Shown in pieces: positions 43,122 through 50,785 of a stretch of DNA of 64,000 nucleotides; position 1 is the first letter of the stretch; every line of letters starts with the position of its first letter. The notes beneath the pieces are model-generated. The model was not told the DNA's origin, did no database searches, and worked only from the letters and a program-made list of their open reading frames with translations. The DNA lies in the NCBI GenBank assembly GCA_003241055.1, contig QFOD01000021.1, forward strand, positions 40,251 through 104,250, given 5' to 3'. This DNA comes from Roseateles depolymerans. Its GTDB lineage: Bacteria > Pseudomonadota > Gammaproteobacteria > Burkholderiales > Burkholderiaceae_C. Both the position numbers and the translations under genes were made by a program.

Positions 43122-44406
43122 CCCGCTGGCCGCGGCCGTCCTGTTCGAAGCCCAGCCGTGCACCCAGCCGCGTGCTGGCCTGGCGCACGATGGCCAGGCC
43201 CAGGCCACTGCCGGCCTGTGAGCGGGCACTGTCGCCGCGCCGGAAGGCCTCCTGCAGCGCCTCCAGCTGATGGGGCGGCAGGCCGTCGCCGGCATCCTCC
43301 ACGCACAGCTCAATGCGGCCGTCATCCCGGCGCAAGACCCGGACCCGCACCGGCGGCCGGCCGTGCTTGAGCGCGTTGTCCACCAGGTTGGCGATCAGCC
43401 GTTCCACCAGCAGCGCGTTCGCGTTGTTCAGCAACAGGGTGGCCGGCGCCTCCAGGCACAGCTGCTCGTCGGGGCGCTCGAAGCCCGAGACCGCCGCCCG
43501 CGCGAGTGCGGCCAGATCGACGCTCTCGTTGCACGGCAGCTCGCCTGAGCGGACGAAGTCGAGGAAGCTCTCGATCAGCCGGTCGCTTTCGACCACGTTG
43601 CGCACGATGACCGCGCGGCGCCTGGCGCTGTCGGCGTCGTCCGGCAGCAGCTCTGCGGCCATGCGTATGCGCCCGAGCGGGCTGCGCAGGTCGTGCGACA
43701 CGCCGGCCAGCAGCAGCGCGCGCTCGCGCTCGTGCCGCTGCCAGCGGGCCAGCAGCTCGGCGTAGGCTGAGTAGATGGTGGCCACCTCGGGGGGCAGGTC
43801 TTCTCCGGGCGGCGCGGCATAGGGCGCGCCGGGCTGCTGATGCTCGATGCGCCGGCGCAGCGCCTCCAGCGGGCCGGCCAGCCGCCGGGCGGTCCACCAG
43901 CTCAGGCCCAGCACCAGCGCCGTCACCAGCACCAGCGCCAGCACCGTGCGGCGCGACCATTCGGGCGCCACCACCTCGCCGGCCATGCCCAGCCAGAGCG
44001 GCGGGCGGCCCGCGTCGGCCACCTGGACCCAGACGCGGGTCTGCGGCCGCGACAGTTCGATGCGCAGCTCCTGCACCGGCACGCCGTGAGCCCGCAGCGC
44101 CTCGCGCAGCGCGACGAAGCGGGGCGCCAGTGCCGACACCTGACGGGCCTGCGCGGGCGGCGCATCACGGCGCTCCACCACGGCGCCGGAGAGCGCCGGG
44201 GGCGGGGCCAGGCCGGCCGCCGCCGCCAGCTGCGGCGCCCAGGCCTCGGCGTACAGCCGGGCCACGGTCACGTTGCGCTCCACATAGAAGAGCACCCAGA
44301 TCACCAGGCCCAGGCCCACGACCAGCCCCAGTTGCGCGAGCAGCAGCCGGGCGAACAGGCTGGCGTGGCGGCGTGCGCGGGGGTGGTCAGCGGGCGACGA
44401 AGACAT
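43069..44406 (-). CDS. Sensor histidine kinase, EnvZ/RstB-like
   Basis: This classical membrane sensor kinase has 445 aa. Membrane segments at about 21-41 and 153-172 bracket a periplasmic domain of ~110 residues, followed by HAMP, the phospho-acceptor His238 in AGVSHDLRSPLGRIRMA, the N-box NLVDNALKHG and the G-box EDAGDGLP/GSGLGLAIVRQ. The ATG at the 44406 end has GAGG in front and overlaps the response regulator's 3' end. The 3' end overlaps ybeY by 53 nt. Periplasmic stress is a likely cue, given the exported proteins encoded across from the regulator. Confidence 0.92.
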   Translation of the reverse strand: MSSSPADHPRARRHASLFARLLLAQLGLVVGLGLVIWVLFYVERNVTVARLYAEAWAPQLAAAAGLAPPPALSGAVVERRDAPPAQARQVSALAPRFVALREALRAHGVPVQELRIELSRPQTRVWVQVADAGRPPLWLGMAGEVVAPEWSRRTVLALVLVTALVLGLSWWTARRLAGPLEALRRRIEHQQPGAPYAAPPGEDLPPEVATIYSAYAELLARWQRHERERALLLAGVSHDLRSPLGRIRMAAELLPDDADSARRRAVIVRNVVESDRLIESFLDFVRSGELPCNESVDLAALARAAVSGFERPDEQLCLEAPATLLLNNANALLVERLIANLVDNALKHGRPPVRVRVLRRDDGRIELCVEDAGDGLPPHQLEALQEAFRRGDSARSQAGSGLGLAIVRQASTRLGARLGFEQDGRGQRVRLVWDSDRGRQSPGPA

Positions 44407-45079
44407 AGCCCTCGCCACGCACCGTGTCTATCCAGTCGCGCCCCGGCGCGGCCTCCGCCAGCTTGCGGCGCAGCCGGGCCACCTGCACGTCCACGGTCCG
44501 GTCCAGCGGCCGGTAGCTGCCGCTCTGCACCGCCTCGCTGAGTGCCTCGCGGTCGAGCGGCTCACCCGGCGCGCGGGCCAGGGCCACGAGCAGCTTGTAT
44601 TCCACGCTGGTCAGCGCCACGGCGTTCGTGCCGGCCAGCACCTCGCGGCGCAGCAGGTCGACGGTGAGGCCGTCGAAGCGCAGCTGGGTCGTACCGTCCG
44701 CGCGGCCCGGCGCCTGGCGGCGCAGCAACGCCCGTACGCGCGCCACCAGTTCGCGCGGCTCGAAGGGCTTGGGCAGATAGTCGTCGGCGCCGATCTCCAG
44801 CCCCAGCACCCGGTCCAGCGGGTCGCCGCGCGCGGTCAGCATGATGAGGCCCAGCCCCTCATGCAGGCCACGCCAGCGGCGGCACAGGTCGAAGCCGTTG
44901 GCGTCCGGCAGCATCACGTCCAGAAGCACGGCCTCGGGGCGCCAGCTCGTCAGCGCGCGCTCGCCGTCGCCGCCGGTCAGCACCGTGCGGACCTCCCAGC
45001 CCTCGCGCATCAGCAGTTCGCTGACCATCTCGGCCAGCTCGGCGTCGTCGTCCACGATGAGCACGCGGGGCTTGTTCAT
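44387..45079 (-). CDS. OmpR-family response regulator
   Basis: This transcription regulator has 230 aa. The receiver domain carries Asp10-Asp12, the phospho-acceptor Asp54 (VLLDVMLPDANGFDL) and the Lys in DDYLPKPFEPRELVARV. The C-terminal winged helix is of OmpR/PhoB type (LTSVEYKLLVALARAPGEPLDREALS, ending VRGEGYVFVA). It is upstream of and overlaps its kinase gene. TAAACT lies 6 nt before the ATG. The facing intergenic region carries a 10-bp direct repeat likely to be its binding site. Confidence 0.94.
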   Translation of the reverse strand: MNKPRVLIVDDDAELAEMVSELLMREGWEVRTVLTGGDGERALTSWRPEAVLLDVMLPDANGFDLCRRWRGLHEGLGLIMLTARGDPLDRVLGLEIGADDYLPKPFEPRELVARVRALLRRQAPGRADGTTQLRFDGLTVDLLRREVLAGTNAVALTSVEYKLLVALARAPGEPLDREALSEAVQSGSYRPLDRTVDVQVARLRRKLAEAAPGRDWIDTVRGEGYVFVAR

Positions 45080-45085
45080 GCGGCC

Positions 45086-45091
45086 AGTTTA
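45086..45091 (-). promoter_or_regulatory. -10-like hexamer of the OmpR-type regulator gene
   Basis: TAAACT on the minus strand, then GGCCGC, then the ATG. No Shine-Dalgarno site is seen, so a leaderless transcript is possible. Confidence 0.4.
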
Positions 45092-45129
45092 GGGAGGGGC
45101 CCGGCGTGTAACGCCAACATTTCAAGGCT

Positions 45130-45145
45130 GTCGCATTTCGTCGCA
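45130..45145. promoter_or_regulatory. Direct repeat, candidate box for the OmpR-type regulator
   Basis: GTCGCA is repeated exactly 10 bp apart (45130-45135 and 45140-45145) with TTTC between. Tandem half-sites at this pitch are how CpxR/OmpR-class dimers bind. The site lies between the regulator gene and the two divergent exported-protein genes, so it could control both. Confidence 0.5.
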
Positions 45146-45237
45146 CGGCGTGGCCAACGCAGGAGAGGGGCCGGCGTTCAATGAGGGCAGGCGCTGGTGC
45201 CTGCGTCCTCTTCCCTCACTCAGACCAGGAGTTCCCC

Positions 45238-45537
45238 ATGTCCAAGCTCTCTTTGCTGATGGCCGCCGTTGCGGTGACCTTGCTTGCCGCCGCGCTGCCT
45301 GCTGAAGCCGGCCGTGTCCGCCAGACCACCGTCACCGGCCCGCAGGGCAAGACCGCCACGCACGCGGTGACGCGCGATCACGGCGACGTGCAGTCCAGCA
45401 CCACCGGCCCGAATGGCAAGACCAGCAGCCGCAGCGTGGACCGCTCGGCCACCGGCACGACGGCCACGGTCACCGGCCCGAATGGCAAGACCGCCACCCG
45501 CACCACCAGCCGCAGCGCGTCGTCGGTGCAGCCCTGA
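45238..45537 (+). CDS. Exported small protein with three TGPxGKT repeats
   Basis: This 99-aa protein has a signal peptide (cleavage near PAEAG, residues 20-25). The mature part is Thr/Ser-rich and holds three units of TGP(Q/N)GKT(A/S) starting at residues 33, 56 and 79, a strict 23-residue period. There is no cysteine and no hydrophobic core, so it may be disordered or form a simple beta repeat. CAGGAG precedes the ATG. It faces the OmpR-type regulator gene, and the next gene encodes a Cys-rich periplasmic protein. I do not recognise a function. Confidence 0.8.
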   Translation: MSKLSLLMAAVAVTLLAAALPAEAGRVRQTTVTGPQGKTATHAVTRDHGDVQSSTTGPNGKTSSRSVDRSATGTTATVTGPNGKTATRTTSRSASSVQP

Positions 45538-45562
45538 CCCCTTCATCACCCTGGAGCCCCCC

Positions 45563-45898
45563 ATGAAACCATCGTTGACCCCTCTGCTGCTGGCGCTGGC
45601 CCTTGGCCTGCCGCTCGCCGGCCCGGCCGCTGCCGCCGACCGTGCCGCCGCCATGGCCTGCCGTGCGGACTTCAAAAAGCTCTGTGCTGGCGTGAAGCCC
45701 GGTGAAGGCCGAGGTGCCGAATGCCTGAAGCAGCATGAGGCCGAGCTGAGCGATGGCTGCAAGACGGCCATGGCCGGTGCGGCGCGCTGCGTCGACAAGG
45801 TGCGCGAGCTGTGCGGCTCGGCTGGCGATGCGGCGGCCCGCAAGGCCTGCGTGAAGGCTCACGCCTCGGAGCTGGGCGACTGCAAGTCGGCCGACTAG
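45563..45898 (+). CDS. Exported cysteine-rich repeat protein (GLG1-like repeats)
   Basis: This small secreted or periplasmic protein (111 aa) has a signal peptide ending near GPAAAA. Eight cysteines (33, 41, 54, 66, 76, 84, 96, 107) form two four-cysteine units with similar spacing, like the cysteine-rich repeats of the GLG1/FGF-receptor-related family, and are probably all disulfide-bonded. It starts 25 nt after the TGPxGKT repeat protein with GGAG in front, so the two are likely co-transcribed. The function is unknown; an envelope-stress role under the neighbouring two-component system is inferred. Confidence 0.82.
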   Translation: MKPSLTPLLLALALGLPLAGPAAAADRAAAMACRADFKKLCAGVKPGEGRGAECLKQHEAELSDGCKTAMAGAARCVDKVRELCGSAGDAAARKACVKAHASELGDCKSAD

Positions 45899-45902
45899 GC
45901 GC

Positions 45903-46790
45903 ATGAACCTCGCCGGGCTGCCACCGGAGTTCCGCCCCTGGCTGCTGGCGCTGCTGGGGGTGGTGCTGGGCGCCGCCCTGCTGGAAGGGCTGGTGCGCCA
46001 GTTCGTGCTGCGCAGCGGCTACGACTGGCGGGCTTTCGCCGCGTCGCTGGGCGATGTCGTCGGGCGCCGGCTGGTGGATGCACTGGGCGTGTCGATCGCG
46101 CTGCCGGTGCTGGCCTGGGCGTACAGGCATCGCCTGGGCGATCTGCCGCTCGACACGGCCTGGGCCCTGGCCGTGCTCCTCGTCGGTCAGGAGTTCTGCT
46201 ACTACTGGTATCACCGTGCCGCGCACCGCGTGGCCTGGTTCTGGGCCACGCATTCGGTGCATCACTCGTCGAACGAGCTCAATCTGGCCGCCGCGCTGCG
46301 GCTGGGCTGGACGGGCAAGCTCACCGGCACGACGCTGTTTTTTGCACCGCTGGTGTGGCTGGGCTTCCCGGTGCCGGCGGTGCTGGGCACGCTCACGGCC
46401 AATCTGCTGTACCAGTTCTGGCTGCATGCCCCGTGGATACCGCGGTTGGGGCCGCTGGAGTGGGTGTTCAACACGCCCACCCATCACAGCGTGCACCACG
46501 CCTCCAATCCGGAGTACCTGGACTGCAACTACGGGGGCGTGCTGATCGTGTTCGACCGCCTGTTCGGGACCTTCGTCGAGCGCCGCGATGACCTGGCGAT
46601 CCGCTACGGCCTGATCGAGCCGCTACGGACCAACAACCCCTTGCGCCTCAACGCCCATGGCTGGCTGCAACTGGGGCGGCGCCTGCGTGCGGCGCGGGCC
46701 CCATGGGCCTGGGCCGCGGCGCTGTTCGGCCCGCCGGGCGAGCCGACGCCCGCGGCCGGCCGGGGAGGTCAGCGCGAGGTGCCCAGGTAG
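45903..46790 (+). CDS. Fatty acid hydroxylase / sterol desaturase family membrane protein
   Basis: This is a di-iron membrane oxygenase of 295 aa. The histidine boxes are WYHRAAH, THSVHHSSNE and THHSVHHASN, spaced as in the fatty acid hydroxylase superfamily. About four hydrophobic segments are seen. The substrate may be a lipid, sterol-like compound or carotenoid; the sequence does not tell. It begins 4 nt after the Cys-rich gene's stop, so it may share that transcript. Its last 22 bases overlap the convergent CorA/ZntB gene. Confidence 0.87.
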   Translation: MNLAGLPPEFRPWLLALLGVVLGAALLEGLVRQFVLRSGYDWRAFAASLGDVVGRRLVDALGVSIALPVLAWAYRHRLGDLPLDTAWALAVLLVGQEFCYYWYHRAAHRVAWFWATHSVHHSSNELNLAAALRLGWTGKLTGTTLFFAPLVWLGFPVPAVLGTLTANLLYQFWLHAPWIPRLGPLEWVFNTPTHHSVHHASNPEYLDCNYGGVLIVFDRLFGTFVERRDDLAIRYGLIEPLRTNNPLRLNAHGWLQLGRRLRAARAPWAWAAALFGPPGEPTPAAGRGGQREVPR

Positions 46791-47875
46791 CGCTTGCGCC
46801 TGAAGAAGAACCACAGGCCCAGCGCGACGGCCAGCATCAGCAGCGCCGCGTCCCAGAAGCCGCCGGCCATGTGGATCAGCGGCATCCAGTCGAAGTTCAT
46901 GCCGAAGATGCCGGTGATCAGGTTCAGCGGCAGGAAGATGGCGGTCAGCACGGTCAGCGTGCGCATGATGCTGTTGGTGCGGTGGCCCAGCGCGCTGAAG
47001 TGCATCTGCACCGCCGACTCGGCGGAGGACTCCAGCCGCCGCACATGGCTGAGCACCCGCTCCACATGCTCCAGCACGTCGCGTGAGCGCACGCGCAGCA
47101 GCTCGCGCTCGCGGTGCAGCTGCGGGTCGTCGGTGGCGGGCCATTCGTCCAGCGCGTCTATCCATTCCTGGATGGCGCTGCGCTGGTCTTCGCAGGTGTC
47201 TTCCAGGCGGTGCAACGCGTCGCGGCTTTCCAGCAGCAGCGGCCAGTCGTTGAACTCGCTGTTCTGGTCCAGCAGCACGCGCTGCAGCGTGGTGAGCTGG
47301 CGGGTCAGCAGGCGGCGCAGTTCCAGATAGCTGTCCACCATGTGGTTGACCATGCGCAGCATCAGGTCGGCCGGGCTGGTGGGCAGGCGGTTGCCGCCGC
47401 GCAGGTCGCGCTTGTCGCGGCCCTCGGTGAGGCGGTCCAGCTTCTGCGCGAAGAACTCGCGCACTTGGCAGTCGGTGGGGTGCACGGTCACCAGCACGCG
47501 GTCGAACACCGCGAAACCCACCGGGCTGGTGTCTATGGCGCGCAGCGCGCGCTGGGCCGAGGCCAGCGTGCCGTGCTCGTCATCGACAAAGAGATCCTGG
47601 CTGCCGGGCGCGGCGGCCAGGCGGCGGAACACCAGCAGGTCGTACCAGGAGGTGGTGTCGAAGTGCGAGGGCAGCAGGTTGTTGATCAGGTCGGACACAT
47701 GCAGGTCCACCAGCGAGCCGCAGTCCCAGCGCGTCAGCGCCTGCTGCACCGCGGCTTCGCCCACCTCGAACTCGCGCCGACCGTAGCCCAGCCACAGGAA
47801 GCCGCGCTCCGGCAGGGCCTCGGGCAGCGCGTTCAGCTCATGAAAGCCGCCTGGCCCGATGTGGAAGACCCGCAC
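46769..47875 (-). CDS. CorA/ZntB family divalent cation transporter
   Basis: This inner-membrane metal transporter has 368 aa. A large cytoplasmic N-terminal domain with long helices is followed by two C-terminal membrane segments. The family signature GMN is in LNLITGIFGMNFDWMPLI and a basic tail ends the protein (FFFRRKRYLGTSR). Members carry Mg2+, Co2+ or Zn2+; the sequence looks nearer the ZntB side, but I cannot separate the two with confidence. A GTG start lies 5 nt after the hemB stop, so it is probably co-transcribed with hemB, possibly linking metal supply to this metalloenzyme. Confidence 0.87.
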   Translation of the reverse strand: MRVFHIGPGGFHELNALPEALPERGFLWLGYGRREFEVGEAAVQQALTRWDCGSLVDLHVSDLINNLLPSHFDTTSWYDLLVFRRLAAAPGSQDLFVDDEHGTLASAQRALRAIDTSPVGFAVFDRVLVTVHPTDCQVREFFAQKLDRLTEGRDKRDLRGGNRLPTSPADLMLRMVNHMVDSYLELRRLLTRQLTTLQRVLLDQNSEFNDWPLLLESRDALHRLEDTCEDQRSAIQEWIDALDEWPATDDPQLHRERELLRVRSRDVLEHVERVLSHVRRLESSAESAVQMHFSALGHRTNSIMRTLTVLTAIFLPLNLITGIFGMNFDWMPLIHMAGGFWDAALLMLAVALGLWFFFRRKRYLGTSR

Positions 47876-47880
47876 GCGGC

Positions 47881-48897
47881 TCAGCCCTGCTTCAGCAGCC
47901 GCGCGGCGTCCAGCGCGAAGTAGGTCAGCACGCCGTCGGCACCGGCGCGCTTGAAGGCCAGCAGCGACTCCATCATCACCGCGTCGTGGTCCAGCCAGCC
48001 GTTGGCCGCTGCGGCCTTGACCATCGCGTACTCGCCGCTCACCTGGTAGGCGAAGGTCGGCACGCCGAACTCGTCCTTCACGCGGCGCACGATGTCGAGG
48101 TAGGGCAGGCCGGGCTTGACCATCACCATGTCGGCGCCCTCGGCCAGGTCCAGCGCCACCTCGCGCAGCGCCTCGTTGCTGTTGCCGGGGTCCATCTGGT
48201 AGGTCTTCTTGTCGGCCTTGCCCAGGTTGGTGGCCGAGCCCACGGCATCGCGGAAGGGACCGTAGAAGGCGCTCGCGTACTTGGCGCTGTAGGCCATGAT
48301 GCGGGTGTGGATGTGGCCCTTGGCCTCCAGCGCCTGGCGGATCGCGCCGATGCGGCCGTCCATCATGTCGCTGGGCGCGACGATGTCCACGCCGGCGTCG
48401 GCCTGGGTCAGCGCCTGCTCGGTCAGGATCTCCACCGTGCGGTCGTTCAGGATGTAGCCGTTCTCGTCCAGCACGCCGTCCTGGCCGTGGCTGGTGTACG
48501 GATCCAGCGCCACATCGGTCAGCACGCCGAGCTGCGGGAAATGCTTTTTCAGTGCCTGCACCGCGCGGGGCACCAGGCCGTTAGGGTTGAGCGCCTCGGC
48601 GCCGTCAGGCGTCTTCAGCGCCGCATCGATGACCGGGAACAGCGCGATCACCGGCACGCCCAGGGCCACGCACTGCTCGGCGGTGCGCAGCAAGGCATCG
48701 ATGCTCAGGCGCGAGACGCCGGGCATGGAGGGCACCGGCTCGATGCGGTTCTCGCCCTCGTGGACGAACACCGGCAGGATCAGGTCGCTGGGCAGCAGCG
48801 CATGCTCACGCACCAGCGCACGGGTGAAGGCATCGCGGCGCAGACGGCGCGGGCGGGATGCGGGATAGGGGGCGGGCAGGGAGGAGAAACGGGACAC
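47881..48897 (-). CDS. hemB: Delta-aminolevulinic acid dehydratase (porphobilinogen synthase)
   Basis: HemB condenses two 5-aminolevulinate molecules to porphobilinogen in tetrapyrrole synthesis. The 338-aa protein has the two Schiff-base lysine regions AYSAKYASAFYGPFRDA and MVMVKPGLPYLDIVRRV, and the segment DVALDPYTSHGQDGVLDENGYI. The latter is Asp-type and not the Cys-rich zinc site, which points to a magnesium-dependent form. The start is taken as the GTG read MSRFSSLPAPYPAS, with AAGGA 7 nt upstream. A structured RNA lies between hemB and the divergent hemJ. Confidence 0.96.
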   Translation of the reverse strand: MSRFSSLPAPYPASRPRRLRRDAFTRALVREHALLPSDLILPVFVHEGENRIEPVPSMPGVSRLSIDALLRTAEQCVALGVPVIALFPVIDAALKTPDGAEALNPNGLVPRAVQALKKHFPQLGVLTDVALDPYTSHGQDGVLDENGYILNDRTVEILTEQALTQADAGVDIVAPSDMMDGRIGAIRQALEAKGHIHTRIMAYSAKYASAFYGPFRDAVGSATNLGKADKKTYQMDPGNSNEALREVALDLAEGADMVMVKPGLPYLDIVRRVKDEFGVPTFAYQVSGEYAMVKAAAANGWLDHDAVMMESLLAFKRAGADGVLTYFALDAARLLKQG

Positions 48898-48953
48898 GAC
48901 GATTCCTTCTGTGGCTCGGCGCGGCCCAGCGTGTGACGGAGCCCACGTCCTAG

Positions 48954-48973
48954 GCGTCATTTATGCGTGACGC
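48954..48973. promoter_or_regulatory. Inverted repeat between hemB and the structured RNA
   Basis: GCGTCA-N8-TGACGC spans 48954-48973 and overlaps the likely -35 box of the small RNA promoter. It could be a regulator site acting on hemB, the RNA or both; support is positional only. Confidence 0.3.
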
Positions 48974-48995
48974 GGCCGCCCAAGCACGCTAAACT
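48967..48995 (+). promoter_or_regulatory. Predicted promoter of the structured RNA
   Basis: GTGACG (48967-48972), a 17-nt spacer and TAAACT (48990-48995) give a sigma70-like promoter with a predicted start near 49002, right where the first hairpin begins. Confidence 0.5.
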
Positions 48996-49001
48996 TGCCG
49001 G

Positions 49002-49113
49002 TGAATGATAGCCGCAAGGTGGTCGTTCCCTGCTTTTCCTCCCTGAGCAGGAGCCTTAGCGTGATGACAGCGGTAAGGCTTTCTCACCCCGGCTTTGAGC
49101 CGGGGTTTTTTTT
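49002..49113 (+). ncRNA. Four-hairpin structured RNA between hemB and hemJ
   Basis: On the plus strand four stem-loops follow one another without gaps. Stem 1 is 11 bp with one mismatch and a GCAA loop (49003-49013 with 49018-49028). Stem 2 pairs CCTGCT with AGCAGG (49029-49034, 49046-49051). Stem 3 pairs AGCCTTA with TAAGGCT (49052-49058, 49074-49080). Stem 4 is a 9-bp terminator hairpin with eight T. A promoter fits just upstream. I recall a hemB RNA motif described in Betaproteobacteria; this may be an example, but I cannot check. It could act in trans or as a leader/antisense for a haem gene. Confidence 0.7.
49086..49113 (+). terminator. Intrinsic terminator of the structured RNA
   Basis: ACCCCGGCT and AGCCGGGGT pair perfectly around TTG and are followed by a run of eight T (49106-49113). 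The T-run lies on the plus strand, so it ends plus-strand transcription. Confidence 0.88.
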
Positions 49114-49184
49114 GCCCGCTCGCTTCGTCCTTGCACCGCCGTGCGGCTTGCGCTGGCCTGAACGTGTCCGTGTCGGGCTCTGCC

Positions 49185-49190
49185 CATAAT
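49185..49190 (+). promoter_or_regulatory. -10-like hexamer of hemJ, possible leaderless start
   Basis: CATAAT, then GCGGCC, then the hemJ ATG. No Shine-Dalgarno site and no good -35 box. Confidence 0.42.
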
Positions 49191-49196
49191 GCGGCC

Positions 49197-49625
49197 ATGC
49201 TCTGGGTCAAAGCTTTTCATATCGTCTTCGCCGCCGCCTGGTTTGCCGGCCTGTTCTATCTGCCGCGCATCTTCGTGAACCTGGCGATGGTGCCGACCGA
49301 AAGCCACGCGGAGCGCGAGCGCCTGCTGCTGATGGCGCTGAAGCTGCATCGCTTCAGCGGCGGGCTGATGCTGGCCGCGCTGCTGTTCGGGCTGTGGGTG
49401 TGGCTGGGCTTCGGCGCGACGCGCTTTGCCGGCAGCTACTGGCTGCACGCCAAACTGACCCTGGTGGTGCTGGCGATTGGCTACCACCATGCCAACGGCC
49501 GGCTGCTGCGCAAGTTCGAGCAGCTGTCCAATCGGCGCAGCCATCGCTGGTTCCGGGTCTACAACGAGGTGGCGGTGCTGGTGTTCACCGCCATCGTGGT
49601 GCTGGTGACCGTCAAGCCCTTCTGA
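49197..49625 (+). CDS. hemJ: Protoporphyrinogen IX oxidase HemJ (CopD family)
   Basis: This integral membrane protein (142 aa, four hydrophobic segments) most likely oxidises protoporphyrinogen IX, a late haem-synthesis step. The N-terminal LWVKAFHIVFAAAWFAGLFYLPRIFV and the LHRFSGGLMLAALLFGLWVWL region match HemJ. Location next to hemB supports a haem role. Its ATG follows a CATAAT hexamer by 6 nt. The copper-resistance family name is historical. Confidence 0.88.
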   Translation: MLWVKAFHIVFAAAWFAGLFYLPRIFVNLAMVPTESHAERERLLLMALKLHRFSGGLMLAALLFGLWVWLGFGATRFAGSYWLHAKLTLVVLAIGYHHANGRLLRKFEQLSNRRSHRWFRVYNEVAVLVFTAIVVLVTVKPF

Positions 49626-49672
49626 CCCATGACCTTGCCCTCTGAGCTGTCGAGCGGGCTGATGGTGGGTTC

Positions 49673-50773
49673 ATGCTGAGGCGCCAGAGCTCGGCCACCT
49701 GGCTGATGCTGGCCCATGTGGGGCTGATCCTCTACGCCAGCCTCTATCCCTTCTGGCCGTGGCGCTGGCCGCCCGGCATGGGCTGGCCCTGGCTGCTGGG
49801 CCTGCCCTGGCCGCAGCGCTTCTGGAGCTTCGACGTCGAGGCCAACCTGGTCGGCTACGTGCCGCTGGGCCTGCTGGGCTATGCGGCGGCCGTGCGTTCC
49901 GGCTGGGGGCGCGCCGCGGGGCTGGCGCTGGGCCTGCTGCCGGGGCCGCTGCTGTCGTTCCTGATGGAGACGCTGCAGTTCTTCCTGCCAGGGCGCGTGC
50001 CTTCGCTATCGGATTGGGCGCTGAATTCCGCAGGTAGCACGCTGGGGCTGTTGATCGGTCTGGCGTTGCATGCGGTTGGCGGGCTGCGGCACTGGGAAGA
50101 CCTGCGCGATCATTGGTTCGGCGCGAGCAGTGCGCCGGCGCTGGCATTGCTGGCGCTGTGGCCGCTGGCGCTGCTGTATCCCACGCCGTTGCCTTTCGGT
50201 CTCGGCCAGTGGCTGCCCTGGTGGCGCTCGACGCTGGTGGACGCGCTGGAGGGCACGCCCTGGGCGCTGAGCTGGGGGACAAACGTGATCCAGGAGCATG
50301 AGCTGCCGCCGGGGCTCGAGGCCTTGTCCATCACGCTGGGCCTGCTGGCCCCCATGCTGCTGGCGCTGACCGTGGCGCGCCCGGGCCTGCGCCGGGTGGC
50401 GCTGATCTTCGGCGGCTTGGGGCTGGGTCTGCTGGGCACCGCCACCTCGACGGCAATGAACATCGGTCCGGACCACGCCTGGGCCTGGCTGACGGATGCG
50501 ACCCGTCCCGGTGTCGCGCTGGGCATGGCGCTGGCGCTGCTGGCCTGCCTGCTGCCGTCGCGCGTCTGTGCGGCCATCGGGGCGCTGTCCCTGTGCGCGC
50601 TGATCGCCATCATCAGCCTCGCCCCCGGCGACCCCTACCTGGCGCTGAACGTGCAGGCCTGGGAGCACGGGCGCTTTGTCAATTTCTATGGGCTGACCCG
50701 CTGGTTGGCCTGGACCTGGCCCTTCGTGGCGCTGGCCTGGCTGCTGGCGCGGCTGGTGCAGAGGTCCGAGTGA
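49673..50773 (+). CDS. VanZ family membrane protein
   Basis: This 366-aa integral membrane protein has about nine hydrophobic segments. The VanZ-like part (residues ~10-130) holds the conserved ETLQFFLPGRVPSLSDWALNSAGSTLG stretch. The C-terminal two thirds is further membrane segments without a named domain. VanZ-type proteins are linked to glycopeptide resistance in enterococci, but the broad family has no proven role. It is upstream of a ferredoxin-like gene and may be in one transcript with it. Confidence 0.82.
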   Translation: MLRRQSSATWLMLAHVGLILYASLYPFWPWRWPPGMGWPWLLGLPWPQRFWSFDVEANLVGYVPLGLLGYAAAVRSGWGRAAGLALGLLPGPLLSFLMETLQFFLPGRVPSLSDWALNSAGSTLGLLIGLALHAVGGLRHWEDLRDHWFGASSAPALALLALWPLALLYPTPLPFGLGQWLPWWRSTLVDALEGTPWALSWGTNVIQEHELPPGLEALSITLGLLAPMLLALTVARPGLRRVALIFGGLGLGLLGTATSTAMNIGPDHAWAWLTDATRPGVALGMALALLACLLPSRVCAAIGALSLCALIAIISLAPGDPYLALNVQAWEHGRFVNFYGLTRWLAWTWPFVALAWLLARLVQRSE

Positions 50774-50779
50774 GAGAAT
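50774..50779 (+). promoter_or_regulatory. -10-like hexamer of the ferredoxin gene
   Basis: GAGAAT, then TCACGA, then ATG. The hexamer overlaps the tail of the VanZ region. No Shine-Dalgarno site. Confidence 0.33.
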
Positions 50780-50785
50780 TCACGA

